The notes under the pieces are model-generated. The model made no database searches. It worked only from the letters and a program-made list of their open reading frames with translations, and had not been told where the DNA came from. From assembly GCA_977006965.1 (NCBI GenBank), contig OZ345359.1:2480001-2544000 (forward strand): DNA of 64,000 nt. The letters are read 5' to 3'. Positions within the stretch are counted from its first letter, which is position 1. Each line of letters starts with the position of its first letter. Source of the stretch: Phymatolithon calcareum (lineage: Eukaryota > Rhodophyta > Florideophyceae > Hapalidiales). Made by a program: the position numbers and the translations under genes. Shown here one piece after another: positions 52,887 through 64,000 of the stretch.

Positions 52887-55800
52887 ATGGATCTCATGCA
52901 GATATTACCCCCACCCCAACTCACCAAATCAAATTTCGCCCGTTGGTATCAAGCGATCATGTCGATCGCTGAAGACTATGAAATCCACACTCATCTCCTC
53001 GCAGAAGTTTCAGGACCGGCCGACCAAGCCAACCAGATCCGAAAAGGTAAAGACAAGGCTAAGCGACTCATACTATCAACAATATCAGAAGACATGGCTC
53101 TTGAGCTCGGCGATGACATCCTACTTCTTCAACCACACGAAATAGTAACGGCAGTGCAGGCCTACTTCGACTCAAAATGCAGTATACAAGAGCATGAAAA
53201 ACTCAATGCGAAAGCGCTAAGCTGCACACTCTCAGAGGACGCATCCCTGGCTGACTACATCAAAAAACACCGCCAGTTCCGCCAAGAAATGTTACTGGCA
53301 AAATACCCCAACATTTCCAGAGAGCAAATGACAGTGAATTACATCATCAAAGGCCTAGCTACCCACACAAGCTACGCAACCCTCATCCCATCCTTGCAAA
53401 TTGCCCAACCGAAATCAATCACCAACCTCACCACCATCCTAGAAACCGTTCAAGCACCGCCTGTCAGCGCAATGGACTCCGCCGGTATCCCTACTAACCT
53501 GCGAGAATATCGACAGCGTCCAAGTACATGGTGCTCTTTCCATCGTATCGCTACGCACAACACAAGCGACTGCTGGGCACTCAAAAAGAGAGAAAAAGAA
53601 GACCGTAAGCGTGCCAATCGAGATGCAGCCAAGCCGAAACAAAAAACAGACAGGCGGAAACGTGCACATCAAGCCGCAGTGAGCTCCAATCAATCAGACG
53701 CCTCTAGCTCATCGTATGACTCTGATGACCAAATAAACCGTGCCATTACTTACTATCACCTTGACTCTGCTGCCAACTCCACATTTAACAAAACCGCGAA
53801 ACCGACCCAGCTCCCTAAACTCGGCTCTGTTAAAGTGGCTGACAGTTCCACTGTCGCAACAATTCATGCAGGACCAATCACTCTCCATACTGAAAGCGGA
53901 AAATCCCTACATATCAAGAGGGCAATAACTGCAACCTCCTTCGCCAACAACTTGATTTCCGTACAGAATCTATGCTCGGACAATGATTGTCAGGTCATTA
54001 TGGATGATGAAAAAGCACTAATCACTACCAAAATATCCTCTCCTCCTCCATACACCATTCTGGGAGAAGCAACTGTAAAAGACGGAATGTACTGCCTTCC
54101 TATTTGCGACAATCAAGCAAATAGCGCCCGCACTCAGCCCTTGCACAAGCACATTCAGAAACAAGCATCCACACGCAATAACAGTCTGACATTGACCACT
54201 CACGCATTAAGAAACTCTAAGGTACAACCGGAGAGCAAGCTCCGTGTCACTCCTGAGTCCATGGCCGCCCAGCCACATGAGGCAGACTTCCTTGACCTGC
54301 CCCGGCGCAAGCAAAAGCAATATTGCGAGCTGTATGAATGGCACATTCAGATGAACCACACATCGATCCGAAAGCTGTCTACCATGGCTAAAAACCATAA
54401 CGTTGGCCTACCACAATCCTTAACATCCACCCCAATCAAGATGGATTGCAGTGGGTGTGCTATAGGAGCATTCCAACCAGCTCCTCACAAAGGAAAACTG
54501 AAGTGCCCCCTTCCTGGGCATACGATCGTAGGCGACATTGCCGGACCTCTACGGAAAACCCGCGCGGGATATATATTTCCTTTCCTATATAGAGCTAAAT
54601 ACTCGATATGCCCTGGTGTTCCTTTTAAAAACAAAGGATGAGGCGGCCAAGTATCTAAGAGCAGGACTCATGGCAATTACTCGCCATTTTGGAGTCCAGC
54701 CCTCTAGAATTCGCTGTGACAATGCAAAGGAGTTCTTGACCAAGATCCTGACGGAGATGTACAGCAATGAGGGCATTTATGCATCCCCGACAACACCACA
54801 CACGCCGCAAGAAAATGGAGTTAGCGAACGATACAATCGTACTATCGTCTCACGCGTGCGCTAGACCCTACACGCCGCTAACATCCATTTGATCAATACT
54901 GGGACTGGGCCGTTCTTGACACCGCATCGAAAAATAACAGCATACTCCAGGACACGACAAAAGAAATACCAAAACTCCTTTGGCAAAAGCATGCCCATCC
55001 CCGCTCCCCATTTCCGCCATCAAGGACGAATCTACAGCTCTTCCGTCCGTTCGCAGAATTCGCGCACGTCGCCGCAGTCCGCGATCAAAAGAAGAAATCG
55101 GACGCTCGCGGATCCCTTGTACGATACCTGCAAACTGTTGACGACAACCACTACAGAGTGTTACACCCTACCAACGGCCGAATAACTATATGCATAATTG
55201 CCAATTATCGCCCGTACAACCCCAACTATGACCCACGCCGTACATACTACCCACCAGTACCCATGAACAAGGTTAAACACGTTCTTAATGTCAACTCACA
55301 GCATGAGTACCCGAAAATGGCTTACGAAGCACAGCATGAGTACCCGAAAATGGCTCAAGAAGCACAGCACACGGCAGACAATGCCCAAGAACAGCTGTTT
55401 AATGACCTAGCTGACACATCCGAAATTCCAATCGCACAGGCAGCTAGCATAACACGTGAGCTGCTTCCCACATTGCAGATCGACATTCCTGCCGAGAATA
55501 TACCCCAGGTATCTGCACAGCATGTCCGCACGATCCCACCGTCAGAGCGAATATCGCCACTCACACCACCGAGATCACTACCCATGGCACGCAAGTACTC
55601 CAATTCCTCCCTTTGGAAAGAGGCATATGAACAAGAAAGAGCAATGCACGCCAAATTTGGAACTTACGTATCAGTGCCCAGAAGCTCCATTCCCCCAATT
55701 AAATCGTTTCAGCACCCTCGATTTCTTGCCGATACAAAACTGACGGAAAAGGAGCCATCACTAGCCGGAAAGTCCGCATCAGCTACCGGGGAGATCAGAT

Positions 55801-57154
55801 GATACAAGGCTTCAACTATCATGCAGGCGAAACGGCCTCACACACAGCAGGCAGAGACTCTATCAGACTCCTCCTTGCGCTCGCCACGCACAACAATTAG
55901 AACGCCAAGCACATTGACATAAAAAGTGCCTTTTTACACGAGCCACTGCAATCGCATGTCCCACTATATATGACGCTTCCTCCAGATTTTGAAGGAAAGC
56001 AAACCGACAGAACTAACGTTGCCCTGATCTGCCGCAACATATATGGCACACCCCAGGCAGGCAGGACGTACACAGAAGGCCTCCGGAAGCACTTGATTTC
56101 AAAAGAATACCAAGCTGCGAAAGCGGACAACAACGTATACTTCAAACGATATGCCGACCATGTCATCGCTGTTGCTGTCACGGTCGACGAATTCTGTGCC
56201 ATCACGAACACAGATGAAGGATACACCCAGCTGAAGACAGACCTTGCCGCTAAATATGCCATCAAAGACCTCGGAGACATCGACCACATAATCGGATGGA
56301 AAGTGCACCGCGATAGAACAAACGGTACTATGACTATTACACCGCCTGGTCTAGCGCAATCATTGCTACAAACTCTCGCCATGACGGATTGTGATACCAA
56401 ACCTTCGCCGTACTTGTCAGGTATTCAGCTGCACAACACTGGACCCGATGATACGGCTTGTCCTCATCGCCGCACTTATCAAAGCGCCACTGGAATCCTT
56501 CGATACCTCTCAGATTCTACAAGACTGGACCTTACCTACATCACGGGACAGCTCGCACGTCATATGCAAACCCCGTCAATGCGCCACTGGCGTGCGTTGT
56601 AACAGGTGGTACGATACGTGAAACACGCTATCAATTTCGGCCTCCGATACACTCCATCCTCGCTCACCATCCGTGCCCAGAGCGATTTGGACTTCGCGGG
56701 ATGCAAAGATGAACGCAAGTCGACATACGGCAACTTAATTCTCCTTGGCACCAATGCCATATCATGGTGCTCGAGACGCATAAAAACCACTGTTTTAAGT
56801 ACATTCGAAGCGGAATACATCGCGTCGAGTAACACAGCGAGACATGCACTTTGGCTCCGCAGCCTGCTCTGCCAAATTGGAATTCCTCAAACCATCCCGA
56901 CTCCTTTGGAGATGGACAATCAAGCCGCCATGCATCTAGCGAAGAACACAGCCCCGACCAAGCGCAGAAAATACATCGAAACGCGTTTCCATTACCTCCG
57001 CGACCAAGTACAACAAGGAAACTTCAATCCCGTACACACTCCAGGAGAGTTCCTTACTGCAGATATAATGACAAAGGCATTGGGCCGACTGAGATTCACC
57101 ACCCTTCGAAAAGCCATCCCAGTACTGCACGCCCCGCAACCTGATGTGCCCTAG
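52887..57154 (+). pseudogene. Copia gag-pol polyprotein, multiply disrupted
   Basis: The start ATG at 52887 has a good context (CAACAATGG). Gag (UBN2-like) runs to about 53.5 kb; a C/H cluster WCSFHRIATHNTSDCW replaces a CCHC knuckle. The protease reads HLDSAANSTF (DSA in place of the usual DSG). A GAG-pre-integrase HHCC segment follows (WHIQMNHTSIRKLS...CSGCAIGAF). The integrase has GDIAGPL, CDNAKEFL and PQENGVSERYNRT for the D, D and E positions, but is split by a frameshift near 54600 and a TAG at 54862. RT spans about 55.85-56.6 kb with IDIKSAFLHEPL and, in place of YVDD, YADH: the second catalytic Asp is His. RNase H (56606-57154) keeps SDLDFAG, STFEAEY, DNQAA and ADIMTKAL. Several stops separate the pieces. 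A 33-bp in-frame tandem duplication (HEYPKMA twice) lies at about 55300-55365. Confidence 0.9.
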
Positions 57155-57202
57155 GCTGTTGACTCATAACTCGCCATTACACATCAGCCAGCAGGGCTCC
57201 AA

Positions 57203-57328
57203 TGTTGGCTCATAGCCAGCTCATACATACATACAATACATACAGACGACATATATCGTATATAAACTCCGCCGTCCCCATACTTGGGTGAGGGGAGAGG
57301 TAGACAACCCAAAAACATTGTCTCAACA
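57203..57328 (+). repeat. Copia 3' LTR (126 bp)
   Basis: The partner of 52565-52679. It differs by an extra ATAGCCAGCTC just inside its start and a few substitutions. Confidence 0.9.
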
Positions 57329-57434
57329 TTCCCTAACACATTTCAGCGAAGTCTGTGTTTTCGCTTATTTTCTGGCTGCCGCCTTACTGTAAGGAAAAAT
57401 TAAAAATTTCTATAATACTATTCTTTGCTGTGCT

Positions 57435-57478
57435 ACTAATCTGTCTGTGATACTTATAAGCATCACAGACAGATTAGT
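57435..57478. repeat. Perfect 17-bp hairpin with 10-nt loop
   Basis: ACTAATCTGTCTGTGAT (57435-57451) is exactly complementary to 57462-57478. It lies about 100 bp downstream of the Copia element in DNA without genes. The loop length is the same as in the hairpin at 8361-8410, but the sequence is unrelated. Confidence 0.75.
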
Positions 57479-57879
57479 TATTAAAAATTCCGAAGATCCT
57501 AGGAGTTCCTTTTCTGTAAACCACTGCAGTGCGCTTTTCAAAATGCCTACATATACAAATCCTAATGCGATTGGCTCCAGATTTCATTTCCCAGCAATGA
57601 TTGTGAAAAAGGGCCCAAAAATGATGCAATGAGAAACGGTGTCCAAATCCGGAAGCAACTGCCTGCAGTGTTCAGTGCTTGCTTCCGCACACTGTAAACG
57701 TATTATGATTCAACATCAAGTATTCAAATGCGCTCAACTTTGAATTCCGTGTTCGCGCAAACCCTTCGCAGCGTGTCAGAAATTAATCGAGGAAATTCAC
57801 TACATGGCCGTCTCTAGCCAAATATACTACTTTTGCGTTACGAATACGACGTCGCTCTGTAATCACGTTGCATCTGCAA

Positions 57880-58652
57880 CGCTCAATACACATAACTCCC
57901 GGAGTAACCACTCCGAAATCATGGAAAGAAGAAGCTCGTTCTACAGGTGGGCGAATACGCTGGATCAAGCTTTGACGACGTTGTCAAGGTCGTGATCTCC
58001 TACAACACGAGAAGCACCAGGATAAAGTCGTCCGAGCGGAGAAGCTGCTTGTGGAGCCCGAGGTCATCGAAAGTGGCGCGCTCAGCTGTGTTGTTCGCAT
58101 CGAAGAAACACCATTCTATGTGGCAGCTAGTAGCGACTACCGCGCTACATTCTCCTTTCGTCGCCTTCAAGAGCCCTAAGGACATGTAGCCACGTCGTCG
58201 CTGCACAATTGTACGCTTCCAGGCGCTTGGTGCAGCATCGGGTGTCGTTCGACCCGTGGAACAAGCACTGCTTCGGGGACGTATGGATGTTCAGAACGTG
58301 GGCCAAACAGTATGCGGGCAGCATCACGCGTGTTGCAGGCACTGGAGACCAGCTCGTACATGATGATTTGGTGCCGTTTGACCCTGTGGCTAAGCCGGGC
58401 CGCAAGCGCAACAAGCCCTATTTGGCGTCCGAAATGAGGGCCCGTCACTGCTCGTGCGGAAACACTGGTCACTTTTCGCAGACATGCGGGAGACCCAACA
58501 TCCACAACATCGTTGAGGCGAAACGAACACATACCGACAAAGCGGCTCAGTCCATGATTATCGACCTTACCGCCTGCGATGACGGAGATGCTACTTGCGA
58601 CGGGGATCTAAAGCGTAGATTGCAGCGCGCAATAAATTTTACTGTCCCATAG
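57880..58652 (+). pseudogene. MULE transposase C-terminal relic
   Basis: Pieces in different frames: NHSEIMERRSSFYRWANTLDQA (resembling the N-x-x-E-x-x-N block of Mutator-like transposases), then VVAAQLYASRRLVQHRVSFDPW followed by KHCFGDVWMFRTWAKQYAG (SWIM-like region and the piece after it). The C-terminus is PGRKRNKPYLASEMRARHCSCGNTGHFSQTC, a zinc knuckle preceded by a PGR(P/K)-RKR stretch typical of MULEs. The last frame runs 58209-58652 without an ATG at its start. The N-terminal catalytic part is absent. Confidence 0.62.
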
Positions 58653-58967
58653 ATTGCTTTGACAAACGGATGAGTAGTAGTTTTGGCTAGAGTGAGTTAT
58701 GATCGTACTCTTGGTTAGGGGTGAGTAGTAGATATGGCTAGAGATGTCCATGTAGTGAATTTTGCCAATTTTTGGTGGCCATGTGAATTTCCTCAAAATT
58801 TATCATAATTCATAATATGATTTCCTGTGCTCGCATCCTAAAACTAATACCAGAATTCGATTCAGCGCGAAAATCCGGTCCAGAACACTTAAGAATCTCT
58901 GATTTCTATTTCTAACTTAGGGAACGGTTTGGTCTACAGCTCCCCAAATGTGCCCCGCGCAGCCGCC
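58653..58967. other. Intergenic, nothing recognised
   Basis: A short AT-rich stretch with a local direct repeat (GAGTAGTAG-TTTGGCTAGA and GAGTAGTAGATATGGCTAGA, about 58670-58742). Confidence 0.45.
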
Positions 58968-60024
58968 GGAGGTCATACGTTCCCGGTGCCCCTAATCGTT
59001 CTCTAAGGTGCAGATACCATCGCCCGCTGCTGGAAAAGATGCACAGGACTTTCGCGCTGCGCGCCACAGCACTAGATGCTGTAAAGTCGGTACTGTCGAA
59101 GCAGATGCCGAGACCCCGCCAAGTGCATGATGTAATCACTGGGAGTGAAAAGATAAGGATTGGGGTTTATCTTGAAAAGGGGTGATGTCTCTGTGATGCG
59201 ATGCCTCCGTCTAAGATGCGATCAAGATCGCCGCTTAAATAGAGCAGGATCAATTGCACACCCTGCAAAAATGGGGACACTAACCGACGCTAGACTAATA
59301 TTACGTTGAGTGTTAGTCGGCGTCTGCGATAAATCCGTTGGTTCCTCTTGGAAGAGTCGTTCATGATACTGTGTTTGTCAGTGTCGGTGGATAGATCACA
59401 AGGAGCCGTTATAGAGCTCCTAGGTCGATGGTGATAATGTCGTTCATTACACCCCTGCAACATTGCGTGTCTACAATGAGCAGCAGAGGAGCCAATGCAG
59501 CACTTATGTGAGGCTCCGAACGCGGGACAACCTGTTGCACTCCTGGAAATAACCCAGCCCACCGAGACAGAACTGTCTGCGACCTGAGGGTTTCTCTCCC
59601 CTTTCACTTCATATGAGAGGCAGAACAAGTAAATGTACTGACCTGTACTGAAAGAAGAAGCGACGCCTCGACAACTGCTATGAAGAGCTATTAAAAAGAA
59701 CCGAGTACATACTAGGGGCTTGGATAGAATACCAGACATAAGAGTAGAGCCGCCCAAGTGAGAGTAGTACCTGAGGAAGCCTTGCCCGTATATTCGTATG
59801 ACTGTGGGGCTTTAAAAAATTGCAATAAAAAAGTATATGTACTTGTCGATGTAGGCAATGGAACTGTACTTCAGGTTCTCAAGTCAACAAGCAAAGCACT
59901 GTAATAGAAGCAGGAATCGGGAAAGCTGATAGCAGCTGAGCCCTGTATGATATAGTATGGTACAGGTACACTCAGTATTGAGTGAGGGATCACTCGGCAA
60001 TCCAAAGTGTCCTTCGTCTCCATA
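58968..60024 (+). repeat. Duplicated upstream block, copy 2, left part, with two insertions
   Basis: Collinear with 44483-44995. Two stretches are absent from copy 1. One, about 59131-59478, is unidentified. The other, about 59647-59836, is bounded by AAGTAAATGTACT and AAGTATATGTACT and contains the retroelement 3' segment also seen at 21320-21400 and 22410-22440, including ACTAGGGGCT and CCAGACATAAGAG. The remaining pieces match copy 1 closely. Confidence 0.78.
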
Positions 60025-61960
60025 TTCACTGGAGGCGCAAAAATGAAGATTTAACTCCACGTGAATATTCCTGCGGGCCCAGTCTGAGTATGACACAAAC
60101 TGAAGTCTTGAGGATGTGGCTAGCTGGAGTTAAGAGATCCCTGTTGGCGTGCACAAAGGTGAAGGTTTTGAGACTCCATACGTCAGTTTTGTTGGCGGAA
60201 TTTAAGCAAGACACTGCAGCGGAGTTTACAGGCTTCTGTGGCAGGAGCATCCACTGATGTCGTAGTGCAGTTGAGAGGACGGCACCTAAAAGTTGCACCT
60301 GGAGCATCAAATAGACTGCACTGCGAGGAGTAATGCAGAACACACAAAGCGGAGAAATCTTCCGTGGTGGGAAAGTTGGAATAAATCTGCGTGAACGTTA
60401 AACGAACGACGGAGCACATAAATGTTTATTATTTTAAAAAAAATTACCATCTTAAGGGATCAGTTTTGCTTCGGCGTAAGATGGGGGTCCATAACTCAAA
60501 ACAGTAATAGTATGGCGACGTGAAGCAGGTGATATTGCATGTTCTCACCAAGTTAGCTCGCTTAGTGGAGCCGACAAGAACAGCATGTATTAGTCCAGAT
60601 TGTCAATCGGCGAGAGGCTACGGCGATTGGTATACAATGCAAGGAAACCGAAACTTGACGACTTGCACAGCATGTCCTGTTGGAAAAAATAGAGGGAAGA
60701 GAACGTTGAACGAGTAAACGATGTACAAACATGGCTTATGACACTGACGATGCCCAACTTCTTCATGTAGTTTGCCTGCCTGTCCCATATTTTGTGTCCA
60801 GTTCAATGCATTCCGAATATTTGTACGAGATCCCAAATAGGGCGTCCTGGGCAAGAGCGACCTGAAGCACAATAAAAAGTCTCGGGTAAGATCGCAATGC
60901 ATCACGGAACGGTTTGGGAAACGTCGTGGAAATACACATGATGATCGACATGTACAACAGGCTTTTTTGTGTTAGAGTGCAAGATAGTGTTGGACCGCGA
61001 AGCAAAGAAGTCATTGAATGGAAAAAGACATACCCAGGCTGTGTCGGTCGTAGTCGCAGTATCACATAAGCTCGGATCAAGGACATGCATGGAGTTAAAG
61101 CACTATGAAAGTCTCGTGTAAGATCGCAATGTGTCGCGGAAATACACATGATGATAGACATGTGCAACAGGGACCTACGATGGTACCGGCTTGGACGCAT
61201 TCTTAGAATGCACGAGCGCCGCCTGGTCCGATATCGGCGTTCTTCAAGACCGTGTGGTAGGTCAGCTGGTAGTTCTTTGGAGCCATTGTCTCTTCTCAGG
61301 GCCTTGATCTCGTGTGGTTTTTCGACAGGACCGTCAGCGCACAAAAAAATTGATGGCAAAACAAATTCCACCACTTGCGCACGTGCGAAAGTGTCGATGT
61401 CGTGCTCCCGTACTATGGACCCGGACACGAGATTAAATACCAAGTTGACTCGATCACACTTGCACGTGTACGGCGCCGCGGTCGCATCGATTTGTTTGCA
61501 TTACATGCGGCTAAGCTGCAGGAGGCTACAGTATAAACTCTGTGATACGCCTTAAACTTCGGCTAGCCAGATCCTTATCACATCACTTTAGCGCACCCAA
61601 AAGACTTTGACAAATATTTTCTTTCTGCTTCGCAGTAGAACTGCGGCAGGTGTCAGTTCTGAGTTCATGAACCTACAGTTCCAAGGCACCGCTGAATGAA
61701 GAAAACCAACTCCGGTCGGAATTGCATTATGGAGACCTCTGTAACTATAAAACAGAAGTTCTAAAACTGCTGTTGACAAAGTATGACCCAAAAACTCTGG
61801 TGATAGAGTTTGCAAACTCCACATTTTTGGATCCTGGCTAATTTTTGCGCCCCCAGTGTTTTGCACTTTTTAGCATTTACAAGTGGCTCCGTGGCGGCGC
61901 GTTGCGCCTATGGAAAGATAGAGAAAGAAGAGTTTAAGGAGGAGAACTTAAACAAAAGAC
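60025..61960. other. Insertion in copy 2: mixed repeat debris, no gene
   Basis: This DNA is absent at the equivalent point of copy 1 (44995). It includes an imperfect direct repeat (60868-60962 and 61108-61170, sharing GGAAATACACATGATGAT), a short LINE RT-tail relic at 61165-61235 (LRWYRLGRILRMHERRLVR, homologous to the 28.8 kb copy) and otherwise unrecognised sequence. Confidence 0.5.
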
Positions 61961-61964
61961 CTAT

Positions 61965-63300
61965 TCCTCCAATGCAGCGTCCTTCTCCATCTCCTTCCCG
62001 TCCCCCTGCTCTGCATGCCTACCCTCCGCTAACCCTTGTCCGCCCCTCGTGTGAATCCCGTGTCCTGCTCTGCCCAACGTGCCACTCTTATATTCTTGCT
62101 CGGGTCCATGTGTCACTGGACTGCACTCGGTAAGCCCCACAGTTCGCTCCGTCGCCTGCTGATCCGCCATACTTGTCATTGCCGTCGGGCTGCGCACCGC
62201 CGCTTTCGTTGCTCCCCCATCCACTCCTGTGTCACTCCGCTTTTTCTTATTCACCCTTTGTGTCACTCTCCGTTTACCCCTTTCGCCACTTCCATCACTC
62301 CATTGCCCTCCGCACGCCCCTCGTGTCACTTCCGTTTTCCCCTTCCGCCCCTTGCGTCACTCCCCTTTTATCCCTTGTGCTCTTCTTGTCGTCCTCCTTT
62401 CCTCTGTGCCCTTCTTGGAACATCGCTTTTACCCCTTGTGTCCTTCGTGTCACTCCTCTTTTATCCCTTGTGTCCCTCTCGTCACTCCCCTTTTACACCT
62501 TGTCGTAATCTTGTTTTTACTCCTTGCGCCGTTCTTGTCACTCCCTTTTTACCCTTTGTGTCCCTCTCCATTTTCTCCTTGCATGACCCTGTGTCGCGCC
62601 CTTTCCCTTAGCATGCCCCTCGCGCCACTCTCGATTTTCCTCTTGTCCCCTTCTTTCCTTTGAGCCCACTGATTTCGGACTTGTGTCACTCTCTTGCGCA
62701 TGGTACGTCTTTTTGTGACTCCCCTTTTACGCCTTCGTCTCTCTTGTGTCGTTTACGCCCCTTTCGTAGCTCCCTTATCAATGGTACGCCCTTTGTTTCG
62801 GTCCCCTTTTTCCCTTATGTCACTCCCTTGCCACTGGTACGCCCCTTGTGGCACTCCCTTCTAACCCTTCCGCTCCACTTTTCACTTCCCTTTACCCCTT
62901 GTACCATTCTTGTCACTCCGCTTTTACCCCTTCAGTCCTTCTTGTCACTCATTACGCCCCTTGTGCATTCACCTTTTACTTTTTTTTGCCATTCTTCCCA
63001 ATCCCCCCTTTAGTAAGTCCCCTTTTACACTTTGTGCCTTTCTTCTCAGTCCCCTTGTGCCCTTTTTACATTTGTGCCCTCCTTGTCACTCCCCCTTTTA
63101 CCCTTGTGTCCTTACGCTTCTTGTGTTGTTCCATTTGCCTCCGGTACGTCCCTGTTGTCACTCCCCATCTACACATTCCATCCCTTGTGTCACTCTCTTG
63201 CCCGGGACGCCCCTTGTGGCTCTCCCCTTTTACCCCTTCGGCCCGAGTTATACCCCTGATTCACCCACCTCTTACCCCTTGCGACCCTTGCCTCCGGTAA
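61965..63300 (+). repeat. Pyrimidine-rich degenerate minisatellite
   Basis: About 1.3 kb of C/T-rich plus strand built from degenerate units of about 32 bp, combining CTTGTGTCACTCC, CCTTTTACCCC and variants (CTTTTATCCC, CTTCTTGTCACTC). Long ORFs in all plus-strand frames follow from lack of A-containing stop codons and are not genes. Extreme strand asymmetry (purines scarce) suggests possible triplex formation. Confidence 0.85.
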
Positions 63301-63506
63301 TCAATGCGGCTGGATAGCTTACAGCTGGGGGACAGCAATTTGTAAAAGTAAGCCAATAGAGCGGGAGTTTAATTTTGGCATAAAATTCTCGATTGATCCC
63401 TCACCTCAGTGCAAATCCACCCTGTTGAACCTTATCTTATTACTGCATCCAGCCAATAGATTTCCGGACAAAAATGTATCCAATGAGAATCAAAAGAGAC
63501 ACCGAC

Positions 63507-63540
63507 AGACACACACACACACACACACACAGACAGACAG
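63507..63540 (+). repeat. CA/CAGA microsatellite
   Basis: About 11 CA units followed by four CAGA units, immediately before the resumption of duplicated-block copy 2. Confidence 0.85.
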
Positions 63541-63558
63541 CGATTTTAGTAGTAGTGG

Positions 63559-64000
63559 ATGCGAGAAATTCAATACTGCACAGCATTACTTACTATAGTT
63601 GCCTCTTTCCCCTTGACATATCCCATAGCAGGTATGATACACGCAGCTAGAAAACCTCTGTAGTATGGAAGGTTGCCAACTTAGTCCTTCACGGCGGCAC
63701 CGAGCACCTCAATAAAATGAACAATTACGCTTCTTTCCCCAGGACAGGAGCCCCCAGGTATCATAAAGTAACTACCGAAAAACTATAACCATTTACTGAT
63801 AGATTTGTTCATCTTGCTGGATCACTGGCTTCTGTCCAAGAGCCTACACCTGTACAAATGGCATCATGGCACTAGCCTATGCGTACGACATTTGTACAGT
63901 AAATGCATAGCATGATTCATGATTGCAATCCCCATCACATAGAGACGTAAGCTTGAGTTGCAGAACGACAGGCTTCCCACCGTGTGCCGGCCAAGCATAG
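63559..64000 (+). repeat. Duplicated upstream block, copy 2, right part
   Basis: Collinear with 45010-45316, from GCGAGAAATTCAATACTG to GTGCCGGCCAAGCATAG at the window edge. It has one extra stretch (about 63613-63737), roughly bounded by TCTTTCCCC on both sides, that is related to the 71-bp retroposon at 7639. In copy 1 the sequence continues 6 bp further to the ATG of the double-ACID gene, so a related gene may begin at about 64007, outside the window. Confidence 0.82.

Larger units (their letters stand above)
52565..57328 (+). mobile_element. Copia LTR retrotransposon, complete structure, 4.76 kb
   Basis: LTRs at 52565-52679 and 57203-57328 start TGTTGG and end CAACA. The 5-bp TSD TTCCC is at 52560-52564 and 57329-57333. 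The internal order gag - protease - integrase - RT - RNase H is that of Copia. The LTRs are unusually short (115 and 126 bp) and differ mainly by an 11-bp duplication in the right LTR. It is inserted about 20 bp downstream of the LINE TSD. Confidence 0.93.

Noticed and set aside
55300-55365. CRISPR-like or satellite repeat
   Set aside because: Only two adjacent 33-bp copies inside the Copia coding region; a simple in-frame tandem duplication.
62036-63317. Several overlapping ORFs of 75-190 codons on the plus strand
   Set aside because: They lie wholly in the pyrimidine-rich minisatellite, are open in all plus frames because stop codons cannot form, and translate to Ser/Pro/Leu/Phe repeats.

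Overview
This is nuclear DNA from an intron-poor eukaryote. The best guess is a florideophyte red alga, something like Chondrus. The reasons are: (i) a nucleus-encoded, plastid-type elongation factor P whose N-terminus begins MAFV, like red-algal plastid transit peptides; (ii) long single-exon host genes with Kozak-like starts; (iii) plant-type Mediator and POL5 homologues; (iv) host genes separated by islands of decayed Copia, hAT, MULE and LINE elements. The organism assignment is an inference. The one intron I can demonstrate is in the EF-P gene.

Layout. 1-16 kb is a host block: a C2H2 zinc-finger protein (+, 5' end outside the window), a BTB/BACK protein (-), a protein made of two MED25-ACID-like domains (-), a POL5/MYBBP1A homologue (-) and a GT61-type glycosyltransferase (+). 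17-29 kb is a repeat island: a MITE-like inverted repeat, two short retroposons with clear target-site duplications (TSDs), a LINE RNase H fragment, two convergent pseudogenes of a kinase/APH-like phosphotransferase, a GC-rich minisatellite and a LINE RT tail. 29.5-46.7 kb is a second host block: an LDAH-like lipid-droplet hydrolase (+), a cytochrome-b5 fatty acid 2-hydroxylase (-), a 1592-aa MED16-like protein ending in the same ACID-like domain (+), plastid EF-P (-, one intron) and a second protein with two ACID-like domains (+). 46.7-64 kb is a second repeat island: LINE relics, a LINE with a nested hAT element, a complete but dead Copia element with very short LTRs, a MULE relic, a pyrimidine-rich minisatellite, and a broken second copy of the DNA that lies upstream of the 45.3 kb gene.

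The main biological signal is one domain family occurring five times in three genes: once at the C-terminus of a MED16-like Mediator tail subunit, and twice each in two small proteins that contain little else. The 45.3 kb gene and the end of the MED16-like gene are nearly identical at DNA level, so the duplication or conversion is recent. The duplicated upstream DNA at the right edge predicts a further copy starting just outside the window. If the domain is a true MED25 ACID (activator-binding) module, this is a tail-subunit fusion plus free-standing activator-binding proteins that could compete with Mediator.

Other host-region features: a palindromic ACTGTAC-type motif recurs in non-coding DNA of the host blocks and is rare in the repeat islands, and there are perfect hairpins at 8.4 and 57.4 kb. 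No rRNA, tRNA or CRISPR was recognised.
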